Shown here piece by piece: positions 1 through 9,690 of a stretch of 64,000 nucleotides of DNA. Source of the stretch: Cyclobacteriaceae bacterium (GTDB taxonomy: Bacteria; Bacteroidota; Bacteroidia; Cytophagales; Cyclobacteriaceae). Each line of letters starts with the position of its first letter. The first letter of the stretch is position 1. The notes below the pieces were generated by a model, which saw only the letters and a list, made by a program, of their open reading frames with translations, ran no database searches and had not been told where the DNA came from. The stretch is taken from NCBI GenBank assembly GCA_019638395.1, contig JAHBTX010000001.1, forward strand, positions 124,001 through 188,000, in the 5' to 3' direction. Both the position numbers and the translations under genes were made by a program.

Positions 1-181
1 AGTAGTGCGAATAGATAAAGATGGTATTATGGGCGATGTAAAAACAATTGCTACATCTTCAGAGGCTCGCTCTAGTGGGTTTCCACAAATGACACGGGCT
101 GGAGACAAACTTGTTTTTGCATGGACGGATGATGTTCAGAAGACCGTGCTCACAACTATAATTGATAGTCATGCATTCTAA
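1..181 (+). CDS. Partial C-terminal end of a sialidase/BNR-repeat-like protein
   Basis: Open from the window edge (codons begin at base 2) to a TAA at 179-181, giving 59 residues. The piece includes SSGFPQMTRAGDKLVFAWTD, which resembles the last blade of exo-sialidase/BNR-type beta-propellers in Bacteroidota (a conserved GFP...GD.LVFAWT pattern, from memory). Only the tail is visible, so substrate and localisation cannot be judged. An ORF on the opposite strand over the same bases has no recognisable content. The next 176 bases (182-357) show no gene. Confidence 0.5.
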   Translation, partial: VVRIDKDGIMGDVKTIATSSEARSSGFPQMTRAGDKLVFAWTDDVQKTVLTTIIDSHAF

Positions 182-357
182 TTCAATCGTGAGTTTATTT
201 CCTTTTATCATTTGTAGATTCCATAATAATCCATAGACTACTTGCAAGCCCCACTGGGCGATCTGTAGAACTCGTTAATAAACGTAAATAAAAATGCGAT
301 CGGTATGGTCTTATGATTCATGGAAATTAAAATTATTCTTTGTAATTAACATCCGCT

Positions 358-1653
358 TTGAGTTCATCCAAACAAATCGGACTATGGACTACCACTTCAC
401 TGGTGGTGGGTAATATGATTGCCTCCGGTCTTTTTATGTTGCCGGCTACACTTGGGGTTTATGGAGGGATCAGTTTAATCGGTTGGGTAATTTCAGGTGC
501 TGGAGCTTTATGCCTGGCGATGGTTTATAGCTGGTTAAGTAAACTCAAACCCGTAGCCACAGGCGGCCCGTATGCTTACACACACGAGGGCATGGGCGAC
601 TTTCCGGCATTTCTGGTGGCATGGGGTTATTGGATTTCGATCTGGTGTACCAATGCGGCTATTGCAGTTGCATTTGTAAGTTATCTCACAGCCTTTATTC
701 CCGCACTGGGTACTAACCCAATTTTATCTGTGGGTACCGGGCTTGGCGCGATTTGGTTTCTTACGTGGATTAATACACGCGGCATTAGGGAAGCAGGCAT
801 TGTACAAGTAATCACTACCATTTTAAAGATTACACCACTGGTAATTATTACATTGGGTGGATTGTTCTTTTTAAACTTCGATCACTTTACGCCCTTCAAT
901 GTAAGCACTGAATCCAACCTTTCGGCCATAACAAGTTGTACAACTTTAACCTTGTTTGCTTTTCTTGGTCTGGAATGTGCAACCATTCCATCCGGAAAAG
1001 TAATTAACCCGGAGGTTACCGTACCGAAGGCAACCGTACTTGGCACACTGGTAACCACAGTTATTTATATTACCAGTACGATTGCAGTTATGGGTTTAAT
1101 ACCACCAGATAGTTTGCATCAATCGCAGGCTCCGTTTGCCGATGCTGCAGCTTCGTTGTGGGGCGATTGGGCACAGTACCTGGTTGCGGGCGGAGCAGTG
1201 GTTTCAACCTTTGGGGCTTTAAATGGTTGGATAATGGTTCAGGGACAAATGCCCTTTGCAGCCGCACGCGATAAATTATTTCCGAAACTGTTCGCAAACG
1301 AAAACAAGAACGGGGCACCAGCTACGGGTATTATTGTTTCCAGTATTTTGGTTTCAGTACTCATGAGCATGAACTTTTCCAAGAGCCTGGCCGATACCTA
1401 TACGTTTATCATTTTACTTTCTACACTCACAGTATTAGTTCCCTATCTCTTTTCCATTATTTCTTTTGTAATGATGGGAGCTCAAAGGAAGATGCTAAAC
1501 ACTACAAAATACATAGTAGCAGCACTTGCTTTTATTTATTCCATGTGGGCAGTTATTGGTTCGGGCGAAGAGATTGTGTTTTGGGGTTTTGTTTTATTGA
1601 TGGCCGGGCTACCGTTTTATGCATTCATCAAAATCAAACAAGATCAGTTGTAA
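358..1653 (+). CDS. APC-superfamily amino-acid permease, AdiC/PotE-like antiporter
   Basis: 431 residues with about 12 hydrophobic segments, the usual length for this family. The first segment carries GNMIASGLFMLPATLG (about residues 17-32), the unwound substrate-binding stretch of APC transporters, and the region FAFLGLECATIPSG with the following NPEVTVPKAT matches the TM6-TM7 part of arginine:agmatine antiporters. It should exchange arginine or a related cationic amino acid or amine across the inner membrane. The start is TTG at 358; no better ATG precedes the first membrane segment. Its TAA overlaps the ATG of the next gene (TAATG at 1651-1655), so the two are very probably co-transcribed, and that gene belongs to the arginine-modifying amidinotransferase fold. 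Substrate is inferred. Confidence 0.8.
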   Translation: MSSSKQIGLWTTTSLVVGNMIASGLFMLPATLGVYGGISLIGWVISGAGALCLAMVYSWLSKLKPVATGGPYAYTHEGMGDFPAFLVAWGYWISIWCTNAAIAVAFVSYLTAFIPALGTNPILSVGTGLGAIWFLTWINTRGIREAGIVQVITTILKITPLVIITLGGLFFLNFDHFTPFNVSTESNLSAITSCTTLTLFAFLGLECATIPSGKVINPEVTVPKATVLGTLVTTVIYITSTIAVMGLIPPDSLHQSQAPFADAAASLWGDWAQYLVAGGAVVSTFGALNGWIMVQGQMPFAAARDKLFPKLFANENKNGAPATGIIVSSILVSVLMSMNFSKSLADTYTFIILLSTLTVLVPYLFSIISFVMMGAQRKMLNTTKYIVAALAFIYSMWAVIGSGEEIVFWGFVLLMAGLPFYAFIKIKQDQL

Positions 1654-2535
1654 TGATTACGTGTCATTCTGAGTTTGGGAAACTGCTACGTGTGTTTATT
1701 AAATCGGCTGCAGCAGCTTTTGTGAGTGAGAATCAGATTGAGCAACAATGGCAGGCGTTGAATTTTTTGTCTCAACCCAATCTTGCAAAATCAATAACCG
1801 AGTATCAATCCTTTGAAAAGTTATTAAAGTTGAGTGGAGCCAAACTGGCGCATTTAGAAGAGGATAATTCACTAACACTTGATTCTATGTATTGCCGCGA
1901 TGCTTCCATTGCCACCGACTACGGAATGATACTGTGCAACATGGGCAAGCAAGCACGCATTTCAGAACCTGCCGCAAGCGAACGCATGTTCAAACAAACA
2001 AGTATTCCGATTTTGGGTTCCATCACTCCGCCCGGCACTTTAGAGGGTGGTGATGTGGCCTGGGTAGATGCCCGAACACTGGCAGTTGGGCATACCTATC
2101 GTACCAATTCCGAAGGCATTGATCAATTAAAACAACTACTCGAGCCAAAAGGAATTGAAATTTGGGTTGCAGAGATGCCACACTACAAAGGACCGACTGA
2201 TGTATTTCATTTAATGTCTGTGTTTAGTCCGATAGACAAAAATTTGGCGGTGGTATATTCACCGCTTATGCCAATCGCGTTTCGTAACGGCTTATTAGAA
2301 CGTGGTTTCAAGCTGGTAGAAGTACCCGATGCCGAATGGGATTCGATGGGGTGCAATGTATTGGCAATAGCACCCGCGCGAAGTAATTATGGTAAAAGGT
2401 AATCCGGTTACGCATCATCGCTTGGTGGAAGCCGGCTGCGTGGTTCATCAATATGATGGCGCTGAGATTAGCGTAAAAGGTGGAGGTGGACCAACGTGTC
2501 TTACCAGACCGGTTGAAAGAGAAGTAGATAATTGA
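1653..2535 (+). pseudogene. Amidinotransferase-fold hydrolase (DDAH/arginine deiminase family), frameshifted near its C-terminus
   Basis: The ATG at 1653 overlaps the permease stop. The first 240 residues look intact: MYCRDASIATDYG, the glycine-rich TLEGGDVAW and TDVFHLMSV are typical of dimethylarginine dimethylaminohydrolase/arginine-deiminase-like enzymes, which hydrolyse guanidino groups. In the frame as given, translation stops at 2402 just after AIAPARSNYGKR. Moving to the +1 frame at about 2373-2380 (one extra base in a C/G-rich run, caccCGCGCG) continues with VIMVKGNPVTHHRLVEAGC and GGGGPTCLTRP up to TGA 2533-2535. The catalytic Cys of the family lies in that tail (TGT 2497-2499). Corrected length is 293 aa. 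This is either a real inactivation or an assembly error; the tail is too well preserved to be old decay. Confidence 0.75.
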
Positions 2536-2616
2536 TTCTGTTGTATAATCCAGACCGCTGTAAATTTTACGTAATGATTAAAAATTGTACCTTTTAAAAC
2601 ACAAATCGAAAGTAGT

Positions 2617-3435
2617 ATGGAATCGTTTTTGAATTTTTTTGAGACCATGCCCACCTGGCAACGTGCGGCTTGGATAATTATCTGCCTAAGTATTTGTTGG
2701 ATACTGGAAGGAAGCTTTCCGCTATTTCAATTCAAGTATAAAAAATGGAAACATGCCGGAGTAAATTTTACCTTCCTGGTTACCACCATGATCATAAATA
2801 CTTTATTTGGTATTTCTACGGTTGGAGTTTTTGCATGGATTGCAAATCATCAGTTTGGATTAACCTATCTTATCGATTTGCCAATCTGGATTGAGCTACT
2901 AATATGCCTGCTCATATTTGAGTTGCTGGCCCAATATTCTGTTCATTATCTTTTGCATCGAGTTAAGTGGATGTGGAAGTTTCACATGATTCATCACAGC
3001 GATACCCATTTAGATGCCACCAGTGGCACGCGGCACCATCCGGGTGATTTTATCATGCGCGAACTCTTTGCCTTACTGGCAGTAATAATTACGGGCGCTC
3101 CGGTTTCATTCTATTTCTTTTATCGTATCTGCACGGTGTTCTTCACCTATTTCACCCATGCTAATATTCATTTGCCCGTTTGGCTCGATAAACCACTTAG
3201 TTATGTTTTTATAACACCCAATATGCATAAGTTTCATCACCATTACGTGCGGCCGTGGACCGATTCAAATTTCGGGAATATGTTTTCCATTTGGGATCGG
3301 TTGTTCGGAACTTTTGTGTATGACGATCCAACGAAAATACGTTACGGATTGGATGTACTGGACGATGCCAAGGCTGAGAATATAGGTTACCAATTTGGTA
3401 TTCCGTTCGATAAAACCATTAAGACGGATTATTGA
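2617..3435 (+). CDS. Sterol desaturase / fatty-acid hydroxylase family membrane protein
   Basis: 272 residues with hydrophobic segments near residues 15-35, 45-75 and 90-110, then the conserved histidine clusters of the FA_hydroxylase superfamily: HYLLHR, HMIHH with a following RHHP, and HKFHHHYVRP. These His residues hold a di-iron centre used for O2-dependent hydroxylation or desaturation of a lipid tail. The C-terminal NFGNMFSIWDRLFGTF is also a family signature. Members act in the cytoplasmic membrane; the exact lipid substrate cannot be read from sequence. Length is normal. It stands alone on the + strand, 81 bases after the frameshifted hydrolase, with no clear operon partner. Confidence 0.85.
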   Translation: MESFLNFFETMPTWQRAAWIIICLSICWILEGSFPLFQFKYKKWKHAGVNFTFLVTTMIINTLFGISTVGVFAWIANHQFGLTYLIDLPIWIELLICLLIFELLAQYSVHYLLHRVKWMWKFHMIHHSDTHLDATSGTRHHPGDFIMRELFALLAVIITGAPVSFYFFYRICTVFFTYFTHANIHLPVWLDKPLSYVFITPNMHKFHHHYVRPWTDSNFGNMFSIWDRLFGTFVYDDPTKIRYGLDVLDDAKAENIGYQFGIPFDKTIKTDY

Positions 3436-3578
3436 CCTCATGCTAAAGGTATTTTTAAGTGTACATAGGCGTAATAAGGTCAACTCAATCTGGTTGAATA
3501 TAATGGTATTCTCTATGTTACCATATTTTACTTTCTTTGTGGATAATCTTTTACTAAAAGCTTAAAATTGAACGATTT

Positions 3579-6500
3579 ATGGCTATTTTTTATCTGAAAC
3601 GCTATTTATTCATTTTTATGCTGTCAATTTCAGCTATGGCTTTTGGTCAGGCTCCCGGTAACGGCATGTTTGTAGCTTACAATTCGGATGGTAACCACGG
3701 GTTTGCCTTTGTTACGTTTGTAGATGTTCCCAACGGCACCGTAGTGCGGTTTAACGATAACGAATGGAATGGACTGGCAATTGGCAGCGGAGGAGCGTTC
3801 AATTCTGGTGAATCCGCCATTAACTGGACAAACAGTACAGGCAATACCATTTTTGCAGGAACTGTAATTACTATCACCAATCTGAATACCACACCAGCAG
3901 CATCTATCGGCACTATGTCGGGTGGCGCAATGACGCTCGAAAACGATAATGAAGTAATTTACATGTTTATCGGGACGAGTGCCACAGCCCCAACCACATT
4001 TATAACTGCAATAGCCAACAACGGATTTAGTGTAGCGAATGGTCAATTAACAAATACAGGATTAACGGCTGGAACAACGGCTACCGCCATTACAGGTGGG
4101 CAGGATATTACTGTTTACAACGGTAGTATAAATTGTACTGGTACTTTAACTACGTGTGCAACAGCCATTGCTACACCAGCAAACTGGGTTTCGCAAAATA
4201 CAGGAGGCGATGACTCTATTGGTACACCACCCAATTTTCCGAGTAGTGTACCCTGTAATTTTTATGGAGTTGCGTTTGGTACGGTAACCTATTATTCCCG
4301 TAATGCAACTTCGGGCGGCCAGTGGGACAGCAACACAGCGTGGACACTAAGCTCCGATGGATCGGGCGGGCCGTTGGCTACCGGAGTTTGGCCCAGGCGG
4401 CATGATAATGTGGTGATTCGCACTGGTCATACCATTGTGGTAAATGCCACCAACGATAATCGCAGCTGTGGTGTTTCACCCGATGGATTAGGCCAGGCTA
4501 ATATCGGTCCCTTTATTTCTTCTAACCTTGCTATGTTTTATCATACGGGCGACATTACCATAGCCGGTACCTTGAATGTAACGGGTATTGAGATGATGAC
4601 GGCTGGTTATACCCATGTGCTTGCAGGTGGTACGTTTAGCTTAGGATCTAATTTAGTACAGGTGGGTTATCTGGAAGTGGATGCAAGTTCTACCTTCAGC
4701 AGTTTGGATGATTTGATTTTAACCGGTAACAGTGTATCCATTATCAATACCAATTCTACATCTACCGATGATTTGGTTATTGATCATACAAATGCAACAC
4801 TTTGCGGAACAGGAACAGCAACCTTGCAAAACGGAGCCGGTAGCCAGGTAACGTACACTAACGGAGGAACTGTGAACCAAATATGTACATCTTTTACCAT
4901 TAATTGTACGGGAATGGGATGTATGGGCTTCCCCGTGGTGGGTACAACACCGGTTGTTACAGGAATAACTGGTCCGGCTGGTGTTGGTAGTAGTGCCGGG
5001 GATTCCTTCCTTAAGATATGGTTTAAGGTGGACAATGGTTTAAATACAACGGGAACTACAATCAACAGTTGGACCAACTCTGCCGGAGTGGCGGCATTAA
5101 ACGTAAGTGAAGCCGGAGGGCAGCGACCTACATTAGTTGCTGGTGCCATTAATGGCTTTCCGGAAGTAAGTTTCAATGGCTCAAATCGATTAAGATCAGG
5201 ATTAACATTAACAACCTCAAACTTTGTTACCAATCAGGCTTCGTCTTTTGTGGTTAATAAGGCAGATAATACCACACAAAGTAGCTCGGTTTATCTTACC
5301 GATCCGTTAGATGTAAATAGGTTTGCAAACCACATTCCGTGGTCGGGCAGTGTGTATTATGATATTGGCAATTGCTGCGGAACGGATGCACGAATTGAAG
5401 TGGGCGGCTTAACCGGGTTAACAAACTATTCTGTTTGGTCGTATGATGCAAATGCTGCTACCGGTAAACAGCTCTACCGCAATGGAACTCAATTACAAAA
5501 TAGAGCTGGTGCTTTAACTTATTCAAGCCATGCAACCCACCGTTTTAATATTGGTGGCAATACCACGGGATCAGCCGGGTTTGAGGGTGATATTACAGAA
5601 TTGATAATTTTTAATGCCCGTGTAAATCAAGCACAACGTATCATTATCCAAAATTATTTGTCGGCAAAGTATGCGATAGCTTTAAGTGCTCAAGATTTTT
5701 ACACGATGGATAATCCTGGTAATGGCAATTTTGATTTTGAAGTAGCTGGTATTGGTCAGGCGGCAGATGGCAGCCGGCATATTGATGCAAAAGGTTCCGG
5801 GGTTGTGCGCATGTGGAATCCAAACGGACTATCGAATGATGAGTTCCTGATTTGGGGCCATAACAATGCCAGCTTAACCAGTACAACAAGCGGAGTTGAT
5901 GGGGTTATCATTCAAGAGCGGGTTAATCGAACATGGCGGGTTAGCGAAACGGGTGATGTGGGTTCTGTTTCAGTTTCATTCGACATCAGCAGCTTTTCAG
6001 GTTCACCCTTAGGTGCCAATTTGCGATTGTTGATTGACCGCGATGGCGATGGCTTTGCGGATAATGATGTAACTCCAATCGGAGCCGGATCATTCGCAGG
6101 AAATATTGTTACATTCTCCGGTGTGAATTTTCAAAATGGCGACCGGTTTACATTAGGTAACACTAATTCAAATGCATCGCTCCCAATTGAGTTGCTATCG
6201 CTTCATGCTAGTGTTGTTCGTAACGAAGTATTGCTTCAATGGGCAACTGCCACTGAATTAAATAACGATTACTTCACCATTCAGCGCTCGCAATCAGGTG
6301 AAGGCTGGGAAGAAATTGGCGTAATAAAAGGAGCAGGTAACAGCCAACACCGAATTGACTATCAAACCATCGATACAAATCCGATAATTGGTATTTCCTA
6401 TTATCGACTTAAGCAAACTGATTATGATGGAACCACAACGTATTCGTCCATTAAGCGGGTACAGGTTGATGAGAGTTATCAATTGAAAGCTTATCCAAAT

Positions 6501-6713
6501 CCCACAACAGGTAAGTTAACAGTAACTACGGGCTTTAATATTGAGCCGCATGACATTCGATTGTTAAATACAGTAGGCCAACAAATACCTTTACACGTTC
6601 ACCAACACGGAAGTGAGGCCGAGATTGAAGCAATTAACCCTCCGCCCGGAATTTACATACTACAGGTACGTAAAGGTTTTTGGCAACAATCGTTACGAAT
6701 CAAGATTGATTAA
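3579..6713 (+). CDS. Large secreted protein with type IX secretion C-terminal sorting domain
   Basis: 1044 residues. An N-terminal signal peptide (hydrophobic core around residues 8-21, cleavage likely after AFG) is followed by a long Asn/Thr/Gly-rich beta region. A middle part (about 480-700) reads like a LamG/concanavalin-type sandwich (ITELIIFNARVNQAQRIIIQ), and GIGQAADGSRHIDAKGSG plus EFLIWGHNNASL resemble the DUF8202 block found in such surface proteins. The end has LPIELLSLHASVVRNEVLLQ, a fibronectin-like segment, and a final Por-type sorting domain (YPNPTTGKLTV ... PPGIYILQVRKG), which directs export through the outer membrane by the T9SS. Probably cell-surface or released; ligand unknown. 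The end converges on the next gene, and the two stop codons share the same TTAA (6710-6713). Confidence 0.85.
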   Translation: MAIFYLKRYLFIFMLSISAMAFGQAPGNGMFVAYNSDGNHGFAFVTFVDVPNGTVVRFNDNEWNGLAIGSGGAFNSGESAINWTNSTGNTIFAGTVITITNLNTTPAASIGTMSGGAMTLENDNEVIYMFIGTSATAPTTFITAIANNGFSVANGQLTNTGLTAGTTATAITGGQDITVYNGSINCTGTLTTCATAIATPANWVSQNTGGDDSIGTPPNFPSSVPCNFYGVAFGTVTYYSRNATSGGQWDSNTAWTLSSDGSGGPLATGVWPRRHDNVVIRTGHTIVVNATNDNRSCGVSPDGLGQANIGPFISSNLAMFYHTGDITIAGTLNVTGIEMMTAGYTHVLAGGTFSLGSNLVQVGYLEVDASSTFSSLDDLILTGNSVSIINTNSTSTDDLVIDHTNATLCGTGTATLQNGAGSQVTYTNGGTVNQICTSFTINCTGMGCMGFPVVGTTPVVTGITGPAGVGSSAGDSFLKIWFKVDNGLNTTGTTINSWTNSAGVAALNVSEAGGQRPTLVAGAINGFPEVSFNGSNRLRSGLTLTTSNFVTNQASSFVVNKADNTTQSSSVYLTDPLDVNRFANHIPWSGSVYYDIGNCCGTDARIEVGGLTGLTNYSVWSYDANAATGKQLYRNGTQLQNRAGALTYSSHATHRFNIGGNTTGSAGFEGDITELIIFNARVNQAQRIIIQNYLSAKYAIALSAQDFYTMDNPGNGNFDFEVAGIGQAADGSRHIDAKGSGVVRMWNPNGLSNDEFLIWGHNNASLTSTTSGVDGVIIQERVNRTWRVSETGDVGSVSVSFDISSFSGSPLGANLRLLIDRDGDGFADNDVTPIGAGSFAGNIVTFSGVNFQNGDRFTLGNTNSNASLPIELLSLHASVVRNEVLLQWATATELNNDYFTIQRSQSGEGWEEIGVIKGAGNSQHRIDYQTIDTNPIIGISYYRLKQTDYDGTTTYSSIKRVQVDESYQLKAYPNPTTGKLTVTTGFNIEPHDIRLLNTVGQQIPLHVHQHGSEAEIEAINPPPGIYILQVRKGFWQQSLRIKID

Positions 6714-9013
6714 TCGCGCATTGCAATAGGGGCAGCCAGGCAACTTTCCGGTATGTTAAATGCATCGGTAAGCGGTACTGCATCTTGCCTTACCTCCCAG
6801 CACAACTGGTTTACCAATTTGCGGATGGCTTTGGTCTTAACGCCTTCCATATAACCTTGCTCCAGGTACCAGCCTTTGTTTTTAGTTATCTGCGAAAGCG
6901 CAAACAGATCGCAGAGTTTTTTAAGTACTGCTTTACAGCCCTCGTTTTTGGTTTGAGCCACTTGTTCAATAAACTTCTCTAGTATTATTCGTTCGATGTA
7001 GGCAAATCCTACTTCTACCAGGTGATGTTGGCATACATTAAAGGCATCAAAGCTGTCCATGCCACTATCAATATGGCGCTTCAATCGTTTGGCAGCTGAG
7101 GTAAGTATATCGCGTTCGCGATACTTAAATGCATTGAGTTGAAACTCCGGATCCAACAAGTGTGCTTCATCTGTATTGCGAACGGTAATCGGATTCATTT
7201 CGGTAATGCCGGTCATTGCTTTTTCGGCTACGTAGTTTAGAATGGTGAATACATTCATGTTGGCAAACTCCTGCCTGAACTCCGTAAGTCGGCTCTTGGC
7301 TACCAATTGCATCAATACCGTGTTATCACCTTCAAAGGTGGTGTAGATATCGGTATCGTTTTTTAATACTTCAATTCTGTTTTCAGATAAATAACCTTTA
7401 CCACCACATGCTTCGCGACATTCCTGTAGTGTGGCTGTAGTATTCCACGTGGCAAATGATTTAAGGCCAGCCGCTAACGCTTCAATTTCCTGCATTTCTT
7501 CTTCCTTGCGAGTGATGAACCGATCGGTAAGGTATTGCAATGCAAAATGCAGGGCATAGGTGTTGGCAAGCAAAGGCATTAACCTGCGCTGATGCGTACG
7601 ATAATTCAAGATTGGAACTTCACTTCCGCCTTCAGGCCCGAACTGCCTGCGTTGATCGCCATAACGAATGGCAATAGTTAATCCAGATTTAGACGCAGCA
7701 TTACCCGAACGCGGAATACCAATGCGACCACCCACCAATGTACCTAACATGGTAAAAAATCTACGGTTATCGCTGGAGATCGGGCTCTCAAATTTTCCAG
7801 CATCGTTTACGGAGGCAAAGCGATCCAACATATTTTCTTTCGGAATAACCACATGGTCGAAATAGATTACACCATTATCCACACCATTCAAACCCATCTT
7901 GCGGCCACAGTCTTTTATTTTTACTCCCGGTTGCAATTTTCCATGTTTATCGCGTAGCGGCACTACAAAAGCACTTACACCATAGTCCGTACCATCGATA
8001 ATCAGTTTGGCAAACACAGTTGCCATCTGGCCATGGCAGGCCGCATTACCAATGTATTCTTTGCGGGCATATTCATTGGGAGTATGTATGTTGAATGTTT
8101 TGGTAGTGTGATCGTAGGTTGCTGTTGTTTCAATACCTTTTACATTCGAACCATGATTGGTTTCTGTCATGGCAAAGCAACCGGGTAGTTCCAGAGTTCC
8201 GATATCTTTCAGGTATTTGGTATGATGTTTTTCTGTTCCCAGAAAATAAACACTCATGCCCCACAAGCCAAACTGTACACCAAACTTAACAACCAGGCTC
8301 AGATCGTGGTAGCTTAGCGTTTCCATTATAGTAAAATAGGCCCGCATATCGCCACCGCCACCAAATGCTTTCGGGTAGGCCATAGCCCCATATCCTTGTT
8401 CGGCTAAAAACTTACACCATTGCAATACTTGCTTGCGGTACAAATCCAAATCGCCTGGGCCAACGTAGGCAAACTCCGGATCGGACAATAACGTTTTTAC
8501 CTTACGGATTATATCAGCCTGATCACCATCCAGAATTTTTGTTAGTTCGTTTACATCGAAGTTGTGTTGCGTTGCCTGCTCGGATGTTATAGTATGATGC
8601 CCCCCCTGAAAATTAAAGATGGCTTCGTGGCTGATAAAACCAAGTGTGGTTTCAATTTTGGCAAGTGCCGGGCGTATTTTTTCAAGTGTATCGTTGCTGG
8701 TTGCATTGCTATGATTGCTTGCTAATTTTATACCGAGCGATGCAAGCGTTTCGCGCGTTTTCGATCCATTGGTAACTTGTGCAATGGCAGTTTTCCATGA
8801 ACTTAATTCTTCAAACGAAGGTGGTTGCCGGGGGTCGATTTTACTTTGCAGAAATTTGCGTTCCGGTTCACTTATCCAATCTTGTGAGCTGAGCAATCCT
8901 TCTAAGGTTGAAACTTCGCTGGGCGTAAGTATTGAATCGGACCAAACTGTGTAGAACAATGGTACAAATACCAATAACTTCGGATTGTTTTTAACCACAG
9001 GTGAATCGAGCAT
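6710..9013 (-). CDS. Acyl-CoA dehydrogenase/oxidase family flavoprotein
   Basis: An FAD enzyme of fatty-acid beta-oxidation that introduces the alpha-beta double bond in acyl-CoA. Visible signatures are FAMTETNHGSNVKGIETTA (flavin/substrate loop as in acyl-CoA oxidases), RYGDQRRQFGP and EACGGKGYLSENRI. At about 767 residues it is as long as peroxisomal-type acyl-CoA oxidases rather than 380-aa dehydrogenases. The first 90 residues are an extra helical module (YTVWSDSILTPSEVSTLEGL) somewhat like TerB-type domains. I prefer the ATG at 9013 (MLDSPVV) over the in-frame ATG at 9052, whose extra 13 residues are hydrophobic and unlike the family. Electrons would pass to EtfAB (19978-21686) if it is a dehydrogenase, or to O2 if an oxidase; the sequence alone does not decide. 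Confidence 0.85.
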   Translation of the reverse strand: MLDSPVVKNNPKLLVFVPLFYTVWSDSILTPSEVSTLEGLLSSQDWISEPERKFLQSKIDPRQPPSFEELSSWKTAIAQVTNGSKTRETLASLGIKLASNHSNATSNDTLEKIRPALAKIETTLGFISHEAIFNFQGGHHTITSEQATQHNFDVNELTKILDGDQADIIRKVKTLLSDPEFAYVGPGDLDLYRKQVLQWCKFLAEQGYGAMAYPKAFGGGGDMRAYFTIMETLSYHDLSLVVKFGVQFGLWGMSVYFLGTEKHHTKYLKDIGTLELPGCFAMTETNHGSNVKGIETTATYDHTTKTFNIHTPNEYARKEYIGNAACHGQMATVFAKLIIDGTDYGVSAFVVPLRDKHGKLQPGVKIKDCGRKMGLNGVDNGVIYFDHVVIPKENMLDRFASVNDAGKFESPISSDNRRFFTMLGTLVGGRIGIPRSGNAASKSGLTIAIRYGDQRRQFGPEGGSEVPILNYRTHQRRLMPLLANTYALHFALQYLTDRFITRKEEEMQEIEALAAGLKSFATWNTTATLQECREACGGKGYLSENRIEVLKNDTDIYTTFEGDNTVLMQLVAKSRLTEFRQEFANMNVFTILNYVAEKAMTGITEMNPITVRNTDEAHLLDPEFQLNAFKYRERDILTSAAKRLKRHIDSGMDSFDAFNVCQHHLVEVGFAYIERIILEKFIEQVAQTKNEGCKAVLKKLCDLFALSQITKNKGWYLEQGYMEGVKTKAIRKLVNQLCWEVRQDAVPLTDAFNIPESCLAAPIAMRD

Positions 9014-9176
9014 AAGCAGGTAGATTTTAATGAAGCTTTTAAAAATAATCAATTTTTAATGAGCCCAGAAACAATTCTTTTTGGTTGCTAAACCAGTTTT
9101 TCGGGCTCCAAAATGGGCCGCGTTTTCAATTTAAGTTATAATTACTTACATTTCTTTAACCTAAAATCTACCAACC

Positions 9177-9650
9177 ATGAATTTCAAACCCGAAATTAAG
9201 TCTAAAGAAGAACTCAGTGGCGGCTTGCCCAAGTATGAATCCATTGTTAAGTACATGGTGCAACAACACAACCTGGTAACGGTGCGCCCCGATCAATCGA
9301 TAAACGAGGTAATCAATATTATGATTGAGAAAAGGATTTCCGGAGCTCCCGTATTGGACGAAAACCGCAAACTGGTAGGTATTATTTCAGAGCGCGATTG
9401 CCTGCGGATAATTGTTGATCAGGCATACCACAATCAGCCCCACAGCGAACCGAAAGTGGCTGATTATATGACGCGACAAGTAAAAACCATGTCGCCCGAA
9501 AATAATGTAGTGGAAGCGGCTACCGAGTTTCTGAATACTCCCATCAGAAGAATGCCCGTAGTTGAGAATGGTGTGTTAATAGGACAGATAAGCCGGATTG
9601 ATATTTTACGAGCCGCAAAATCAATAAGCCCCACTACGTGGGGTGGATAA
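9177..9650 (+). CDS. Tandem CBS-domain protein
   Basis: 157 residues made almost entirely of two CBS motifs: residues about 24-80 (VRPDQSINEVINIMIEKRIS, PVLDENRKLVGIISERDCLR) and 95-150 (DYMTRQVKTMSPENNVVEAA, PVVENGVLIGQISRIDILRA). Such Bateman modules bind adenine nucleotides or similar ligands and act as soluble sensors. With no fused enzyme or channel the regulated partner is unknown. A strong hairpin terminator follows directly, so the gene is probably transcribed alone. Confidence 0.88.
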   Translation: MNFKPEIKSKEELSGGLPKYESIVKYMVQQHNLVTVRPDQSINEVINIMIEKRISGAPVLDENRKLVGIISERDCLRIIVDQAYHNQPHSEPKVADYMTRQVKTMSPENNVVEAATEFLNTPIRRMPVVENGVLIGQISRIDILRAAKSISPTTWGG

Positions 9651-9658
9651 AGAAAAAC

Positions 9659-9690
9659 AAAAGCCGGTTTAAGCCGGCTTTTATTTTTCT
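9659..9690. terminator. Bidirectional intrinsic terminator between CBS and Band 7 genes
   Basis: Perfect 9-bp stem aaaagccgg (9659-9667) / ccggctttt (9674-9682) with loop tttaag. A T-rich run follows on the + strand (ttttatttttctt), and the mirror run cttttgtttttcttt lies on the - strand. It serves both converging genes and overlaps the stop codon of the - strand gene (9681-9683). Confidence 0.9.

Noticed and set aside
3630-4046. Minus-strand ORFs within the T9SS gene (138 and 78 residues)
   Set aside because: Shadows of a long, well-supported + strand gene with a signal peptide and sorting domain.
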